Shown here piece by piece: positions 42,987 to 47,786 of a stretch of 47,786 bases of DNA. Within the stretch, counting starts at the first letter, position 1, and the number at the start of each line of letters is the position of its first letter. The notes beneath the pieces are model-generated. The model made no database searches. It was not told the origin of the DNA and worked only from the letters and a program-made list of their open reading frames with translations. Both the position numbers and the translations under genes were made by a program. The DNA is from Chloroflexota bacterium (GTDB lineage: Bacteria; Chloroflexota; UBA6077): assembly GCA_021806765.1 (NCBI GenBank), contig JAJZQR010000004.1:1-47786 (forward strand). Direction: 5' to 3'.

Positions 42987-44156
42987 CTAGTCCCCAGACC
43001 TAGCTGCTGTTGGGGCATCGATGTCCAGGACCCTCCGGTATAGCTCGGCCAGACGTTTCGCGGTTGCATCCCAACTGAAAAAGGCGGCTCGCTGGAACCC
43101 CTTATGCATCAGATCTCGCGCCAGCGCCGAGTCAGTGAGTACGCGCTGAACCGCACCGGCCAACTGGTCGACCGACCGGGGTTCGCAGAGGAGGGCTGCT
43201 GGCCCGGCCACCTCGTCCATCGGAGGACATTTCGAACAGACCACCGGTAGCCCACACGCCATTGCCTCTATGATCGGAAGGCCGAAACCTTCAAAAATGG
43301 AAGGAAACAGCAGAACGTCGGAAAGACTGTAGAGGGACACCAGATCGTCATCGGCGATCCCTTGTAGGACCCGGACGACCGGCCGGATGCCAAGAGCATC
43401 AACGAGCCGCTCTTGCGTCGGCGAGAAAGCCTCTCCGACTCGCAGCAGCTCCACGTCGACACCACGGCCCAGCCGTAGTTCCGCTATGACCCTCAGCACC
43501 GTTTCCACGTTCTTCCGAGGTTGGACGGACCCGACGTGCATAACCCTCTTCGGGCCGTTCGGGTCGAGCCCCAGCCGCGAACTCAGCGCCTCGGCTCCAA
43601 CCGGGTCTCGACAGAATTGCGGGCTCACTCCGGGGAAGATGACCTCCACCCGGTCGGGGGGATAACCCAGGAGACCCGTCACATCCTCCTTGGTCTTGGT
43701 GGAGTCGGCGACGATCCAGTCGGCCTGCCGAAGTCCCGCCAACCCGTGGATCCTCCACGCCAAGCGCGTAAGCCAGGAGCCGCACCAATCGTGCAAGCTG
43801 TACAGGTCGTGGCACGTGACGATTACCCTGGAGCGCCTGGCGTACAACACGAGATGCGCGTAACTGTGATCCAGAACGTGCACCAGAGGGCCGCGCACGC
43901 GCCACATCTGCCACGGATAGCCCACGTACTTGTGAAGCAGCTTCTCCGCGGACCCAGCAGAGTAGGTCGACGATAGGGGTTGCCCCAATCGGACTTCCAG
44001 GTCAGAATCCGCGACTAGTCGCCTGTACAACTCTCGTCCATACCGGTGCATGCTGAGCCAGCGCTCCTCAGGCACGTCGTTGGCCAGGAGGACCTCTATT
44101 CGCTTGGTAGCGTTCAATCCCTCCTCCTGCGAGAGCAAGCTACTCGCCAGCACCAC
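42987..44156 (-). CDS. Glycosyltransferase family 4
   Basis: 389 residues from a GTG at 44156 (overlapping the methyltransferase by 17 bases); a start further in, near NATKRIEVLL, is also possible. HVGSVQPRKNVETVLRVIAEL is the GT4 donor-side motif and PSIFEGFGLPIIEAMACG the E(x)7E motif. N-terminal half contains HVLDHSYAHLVLY and VTCHDLYSL, as in mannosyltransferase-like members. Confidence 0.92.
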   Translation of the reverse strand: MVLASSLLSQEEGLNATKRIEVLLANDVPEERWLSMHRYGRELYRRLVADSDLEVRLGQPLSSTYSAGSAEKLLHKYVGYPWQMWRVRGPLVHVLDHSYAHLVLYARRSRVIVTCHDLYSLHDWCGSWLTRLAWRIHGLAGLRQADWIVADSTKTKEDVTGLLGYPPDRVEVIFPGVSPQFCRDPVGAEALSSRLGLDPNGPKRVMHVGSVQPRKNVETVLRVIAELRLGRGVDVELLRVGEAFSPTQERLVDALGIRPVVRVLQGIADDDLVSLYSLSDVLLFPSIFEGFGLPIIEAMACGLPVVCSKCPPMDEVAGPAALLCEPRSVDQLAGAVQRVLTDSALARDLMHKGFQRAAFFSWDATAKRLAELYRRVLDIDAPTAARSGD

Positions 44157-44895
44157 CCTGGCGAGGCCGGGTGGCCACCGCGATCATCACACTGGTGACG
44201 ATGTGGTGGTAGGACGGTCCAGTGCCTCGCCCTTCCGCCAAATCCACGTACCACCCGATCATCCTGCTCAAGACTGCCCATGCCACCGTGCGAAGGACGC
44301 TGGACGGATCGATGGGGACCGGGCCCTTCGGATAGATCATCACGTCGGCAAAGCCGGAAACAAACAGAGTCTGCCGAAGGGAGTTAGGGGTAAAGCCCAG
44401 TTGATGCGTAATATCCGAATAGCGGTGCGCATCCACCAGGGTCTGACAATTCACCGTCGATACCAGCAAACGCCCCCCGGGCTTCAGGGCACGTCTAACC
44501 GCGGCCAAGAACCCGAACATCTCGTCTGGCGAGAAATGCTCGATCACATCGTGGGCGCAGATCAGTTCGTAGCCCGAATCAGACTGTTCCAGGTGTCGGA
44601 ACGCGTCGGCCTGTTTTACCGCGCGCGCGCCCAGCTTTCGGGCCAGCTCGATCTGCTCTGCCCCCGCGTCGATTCCCTCGACGTTGGAGTACCCGGCTCT
44701 TTCGAGGAACATTACGAACTCGCCGGCACCGCACCCTACGTCCAGGACCTTTGCCGTCTTATCCGCTGGCAGGAATCGGGAATACCGTGCCGCGAAATCC
44801 CGCTGCATCCGGCCAGTGCTGGCAGGAGAGTAATCCCTGAACTTGCTCAGGTGAGTGCTGACGTACGCCTCATACACGCGATCACGGTACTCCAT
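44140..44895 (-). CDS. Class I SAM-dependent methyltransferase
   Basis: VLDVGCGAGEFVMFLERAGYSNVEGIDAG is SAM motif I with the acidic end of strand two; CAHDVIEHFSPDEM follows as motif II/III and LKPGGRLLVSTVN as motif III. 251 residues, soluble. The ELICAHDVIEH run and the sugar context point to O-methylation or end-capping of a glycan. Confidence 0.9.
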   Translation of the reverse strand: MEYRDRVYEAYVSTHLSKFRDYSPASTGRMQRDFAARYSRFLPADKTAKVLDVGCGAGEFVMFLERAGYSNVEGIDAGAEQIELARKLGARAVKQADAFRHLEQSDSGYELICAHDVIEHFSPDEMFGFLAAVRRALKPGGRLLVSTVNCQTLVDAHRYSDITHQLGFTPNSLRQTLFVSGFADVMIYPKGPVPIDPSSVLRTVAWAVLSRMIGWYVDLAEGRGTGPSYHHIVTSVMIAVATRPRQGGAGE

Positions 44896-45856
44896 TCAGA
44901 GCCTCTCCAACTCCTCCACGCTCGGAGAACCGGGTCGACAGGCGAGAGGCAGCACCAAAGGCTGCGTCAGCGTCGTCAAAGTATCCCAGGTTCCGCAGCG
45001 CTAGCCCGAGAGCGCGGTAAGCACTCGCATTTCCAGGATTCGATCGGAGCACGCGATAGTAGGCGTCGGCAGCAGAGGAATAATCCCCTTGCTCAAGTGC
45101 AATGGACCCCAACCCAGCCCATGCCACCTCACTCTGGGCATTGATCTGGATCGCACGCTCATAATACTGCCGACCTGCACGCTCGTCTTTCTGTACTCGG
45201 GTCGCATACTCGGCCATTATCAGGTACGGTTCCTCACTGACTTCTGGCAACCGGCTCGCCTGGACAGCCACCTCCATCGCCCTCTCATGGTCGCCCCGTT
45301 GCCAGTATGCTTTGGCAAGTTTGGCTGCCAACTGGCAATCATCAGGGGCCAATTCCCGTCCCCTCTCCAACAGGTCTATTGCACGATCGTAGTCTCCCAA
45401 CTCACTCGATACATGGCCAGCCCAAAAGTAGGCGGCTGCCATATTCGGGCTGAGTTCCAGCACTGCTCGGAGACAATCCTCCACCTGCGACCGGGGCTGT
45501 CCAGTCTTCCATTCCAGTACACATTGCGCCAGCAACCGTGATCCCGCAGAGGACACTCTGCTCCAGTGCGGCAGGGCGCCAACGCTATCATCTCGTGCGC
45601 GCGCCATCTGCCCAAGCCACCAATACGGTTTGGCAAGAGTAGGATCCAAGTCTACTGCCAGTTGGTACCAACGTTCCGCCGGTGCCGCTGGCACTTGATG
45701 CCCGAGCGAAGCTGAGCCGAAGGAAACCATACCCGCATTGTGCGCCGCGAAGGCTGGTAGTCTGCTCAGGAGCACCAAGATCACTACCAAGGTGATCGCT
45801 CTGCGCACTACATTACTCGGCAAGCGACGGGTTCCGTCGCCTTGTGGCGTCCTCAT
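44882..45856 (-). CDS. TPR-repeat protein with N-terminal membrane anchor
   Basis: ATG at 45856 overlaps the upstream gene by 44 bases; GTG at 45808 is an alternative that would start just after its stop. Near the N-terminus RAITLVVILVLLSRLPAFAA is a signal anchor or signal peptide. The remainder is a series of TPR units, e.g. AAAYFWAGHVSSELGDYDRAIDLLERGRELAP and SEVAWAGLGSIALEQGDYSSAADAYYRVLRSNPGNASAY. Probably a periplasmic or membrane-tethered scaffold for assembly or polymer export. Confidence 0.8.
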   Translation of the reverse strand: MRTPQGDGTRRLPSNVVRRAITLVVILVLLSRLPAFAAHNAGMVSFGSASLGHQVPAAPAERWYQLAVDLDPTLAKPYWWLGQMARARDDSVGALPHWSRVSSAGSRLLAQCVLEWKTGQPRSQVEDCLRAVLELSPNMAAAYFWAGHVSSELGDYDRAIDLLERGRELAPDDCQLAAKLAKAYWQRGDHERAMEVAVQASRLPEVSEEPYLIMAEYATRVQKDERAGRQYYERAIQINAQSEVAWAGLGSIALEQGDYSSAADAYYRVLRSNPGNASAYRALGLALRNLGYFDDADAAFGAASRLSTRFSERGGVGEALNGVP

Positions 45857-47060
45857 AGATGCCTGCCAACCGCTGTCGGTATGTCTTCCATCCGAGCCCC
45901 TGAGCAAGCCTGAACCCTTCCGCTCCCATCTCGCGCCGCACTGCAGGATCTGAACAAAGCAACCGCAGTGCTTCGCGCAACGCTCCCACGTCTGCCACCG
46001 GAACCACAATCCCGGTTCGACCGTCGATGACCGGTGCACCCACGTTGGTCGAGACGATCACCGGTAGCCCGGTAGCCATCGCCTCAAGAACGACCATGCC
46101 GAAGCTATCGGCCAGAGAAGGTAACACGAAGACGTCTGCTTCGTGGTAGTGCCGGACGATCTCGCCATGCGGCACGTTCTCCACCTGGGTGAAGAGACCG
46201 GGGTAGCGCACCTCGATCCGGCCCCAATCCGGTCCCCCCTTTCCAACAAGAACCAGCCTAACCCCGGGCAATTCAAGACACTTGAAGGCCTCCAGCAGGT
46301 ACTCGATCCCCTTATGGGGTTCGAGCATCCCGACAAACAACACAGTACAACCTGAACGTCCTTTCCTTTCGTCCCTTGGAGGTTTGAACTGCTCAGTGTC
46401 AACTCCAAGAGGCAAGGGCACAACCTTGTCTGCCGGAACTCCATGTTCGACCAAGGTTCTTCGCGCAAAGTCCGAGCACACGAGAATACGGTCGGCCTCC
46501 AGCATTTCCCTGTTCTTCCGGGCGAGCGACCGTTCCATAACGCGCTCACGGTCTGGGGTCAGGGTCGGGCTGTGCCGCCGCAACATGCTCAACAGAAACT
46601 CCATGTGAACCGGAGGATAATCCAGGATCGTCACAGCCCCGAGCTGGCGCGCGCGCTGCAAGGAATAGAGCGCGCAACCGTCAAAGCCGTGGAAGAGGTT
46701 GCAGCCTCTGTCCAATGCCCGCGCCACGACAAGATCGAATGCAGCCAGGCAAAGGCTCCTGACCTGCCACCTGCCCCACTCAGAGTGAAGTAGGCCGGAC
46801 GACAGTTGCATACAAGCATCGAACCATGGTGCGGCGCGAACCAGCCGCTCGGGCAGCCCAGATTGGATCCGTGATCGCAACCTGGCTCCTGCTTTCAATC
46901 CAGGCCACGCTAGGTCGGCCGCCTGTGCGAACCGGTTGACGCACCCGCCAGGCTTCCAGTAGGCAGCTGTGTAGAACCATTCCAGGTAACCAGCCTCGTG
47001 CGCCGCCAGGGCCGACTGATACGCATGGTGACGGCCTGCGTTGGCAACAGCAACCCTCAA
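45813..47060 (-). CDS. Glycosyltransferase family 4
   Basis: TTG at 47060 chosen: GGAGG lies 10 bases upstream and the product begins RVAVANAGRHHAYQSALAAHEAG, as in related transferases; longer frames reach 47177 but overlap the O-antigen ligase gene. VLFVGMLEPHKGIEYLLEAF and PSLADSFGMVVLEAMATG are the donor-side motifs; the first acidic residue of the E(x)7E motif is Asp here. About 415 residues. Confidence 0.88.
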   Translation of the reverse strand: MRVAVANAGRHHAYQSALAAHEAGYLEWFYTAAYWKPGGCVNRFAQAADLAWPGLKAGARLRSRIQSGLPERLVRAAPWFDACMQLSSGLLHSEWGRWQVRSLCLAAFDLVVARALDRGCNLFHGFDGCALYSLQRARQLGAVTILDYPPVHMEFLLSMLRRHSPTLTPDRERVMERSLARKNREMLEADRILVCSDFARRTLVEHGVPADKVVPLPLGVDTEQFKPPRDERKGRSGCTVLFVGMLEPHKGIEYLLEAFKCLELPGVRLVLVGKGGPDWGRIEVRYPGLFTQVENVPHGEIVRHYHEADVFVLPSLADSFGMVVLEAMATGLPVIVSTNVGAPVIDGRTGIVVPVADVGALREALRLLCSDPAVRREMGAEGFRLAQGLGWKTYRQRLAGIYEDATRRRNPSLAE

Positions 47061-47091
47061 TCGTCCCAGACCTCCCACGACAACGAGCCCC

Positions 47092-47786
47092 CTAGCTAAT
47101 CTGGTGCCATCGCCTTCGGACTGCCCCGCGCTCACCAGTGTCCGCATGCCCGCCGTCCAAGACCGCCTTCGCCGCACACCCGAGCATCATGTACACCGGA
47201 GTTCCGGCATCCAGATAGACTGAGAACATGTTGGCCGTTTGAGCGCCAACCACGTACGCCGCGAAAAAAGCCAGCGCTAGCACCCCGCACTCCCACCACA
47301 CGGCAGAGGCAGCCCAACGACCCGCCCGTATCGCTGCATTGACGAGGAATCCATGCAGCACGACGAAGACGAGGCTTCCGAGAAGACCCACAGAAACGAG
47401 GACCGTGAGCATCGAGTTGTGAGTGATCTGGGTGCCTCCCACGACGGCTCTCGAACCCAGAAGAACCCCCTCAACCCCCCACCCCTTGCCTACTATCGGC
47501 GCCTCTAGAAGCTGATCGCCAGCGACCATCCAGACGTTGAAACGATCATAGATCGTTCCCACCTGGAAAACCTCCTCGGGAGCTGCCAGGACCTCGCCAA
47601 TGGAGACGGATTCGAGGCCGACGCCTGGATTCTTGATGCGCCCGATTTCATCAGGCAACGCAAACAGGAGCACCAGCAGGGCTATCGGAAGCAGTATGGC
47701 GCGTCCACGTTGGCTGTAATGCCACATAACAACCAACATGCCTGCGAGCCACATAGCGATGACAGTCCGCGAACCGGTTCGCGGAC
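47092..47786 (-). CDS. O-antigen ligase family protein, 5' end outside the window
   Basis: Partial: the frame is open to the window edge (PRTGSRTVIAMWLAGMLVV, the usual SRT element of the family). Then three or four membrane helices, and the large loop with VWMVAGDQLLEAPIVGKGWG and THNSMLTVLVSVGLLGSLVF, the diagnostic His-containing ligase loop. The C-terminus is Arg-rich and cytoplasmic. The start lies beyond the window. Confidence 0.85.
   Translation of the reverse strand, partial: PRTGSRTVIAMWLAGMLVVMWHYSQRGRAILLPIALLVLLFALPDEIGRIKNPGVGLESVSIGEVLAAPEEVFQVGTIYDRFNVWMVAGDQLLEAPIVGKGWGVEGVLLGSRAVVGGTQITHNSMLTVLVSVGLLGSLVFVVLHGFLVNAAIRAGRWAASAVWWECGVLALAFFAAYVVGAQTANMFSVYLDAGTPVYMMLGCAAKAVLDGGHADTGERGAVRRRWHQIS

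Overview
A GC-rich bacterial window. The gene content (a primary sigma factor flanked by CxxC-x17-CxxC zinc proteins, a MalT-like LuxR regulator, a Ctc-type L25, dispersed junk repeats of the QHSALST kind) is most like an environmental or thermophilic Chloroflexota genome. That placement is inference; no rRNA or other marker is present to settle it.

Layout. (1) 1-4628 looks like accessory DNA: a frameshifted AbiEii-like nucleotidyltransferase, a 40-residue basic protein not usually called by gene finders, an orphan gene with a strong promoter, an AbiEi-type antitoxin broken by at least two frameshifts, and a pair of small unrecognised genes. It ends at the 3' half of a tRNA-Gly(UCC) gene (4629-4678) without its 5' half, followed by the natural tRNA terminator. 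This is the typical footprint of an element integrated in a tRNA gene, and the geometry puts the element to the left. (2) 4959-7348: a winged-helix regulator with a clear promoter and dyad operator, a translationally coupled 62-residue protein, ribosomal protein L25 and a slipin, closed by a long palindromic terminator. (3) 7415-12224, minus strand: a PAS/GAF/PAS histidine kinase and an RpoD-type sigma factor bracketed by two paralogous zinc-binding proteins. (4) 12600-28246, plus strand: a giant cyclic beta-glucan synthase (GT84/GH94) interrupted by a frame change near 18490, a LuxR/MalT-type regulator that looks leaderless, an FMN-split-barrel-like protein, a GlsB-type membrane protein, a DUF1003/HesB-like chimera and FtsH. 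(5) 28274-28891: remnants of an IS3-family insertion sequence and of a gmhB-like phosphatase. (6) 28954-47786, minus strand: a tightly packed exopolysaccharide or O-antigen locus running from an O-antigen ligase cut by the window edge, through four glycosyltransferases (three GT4, one GT26), a methyltransferase, an asparagine-synthetase-like amidotransferase, a DUF362 protein, a PaaK-like adenylate-forming enzyme, a fused dehydrogenase and a WbaP/PssY-type initiating sugar transferase, to an epimerase and a second O-antigen ligase.

Most notable signals: the same promoter-plus-dyad cassette (TACATGA-N8-TCATGYA, 9 nt after the -10 box) stands before both the winged-helix regulator and the glucan synthase, suggesting a small regulon; a motif repeated three times lies upstream of two small stress-type genes; heptamer (AGTGCTG)n and other dispersed repeats are built into the coding sequence of the O-antigen ligase; and the tRNA fragment marks an element boundary. 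Several genes carry frameshifts; some may be assembly indels rather than real decay.
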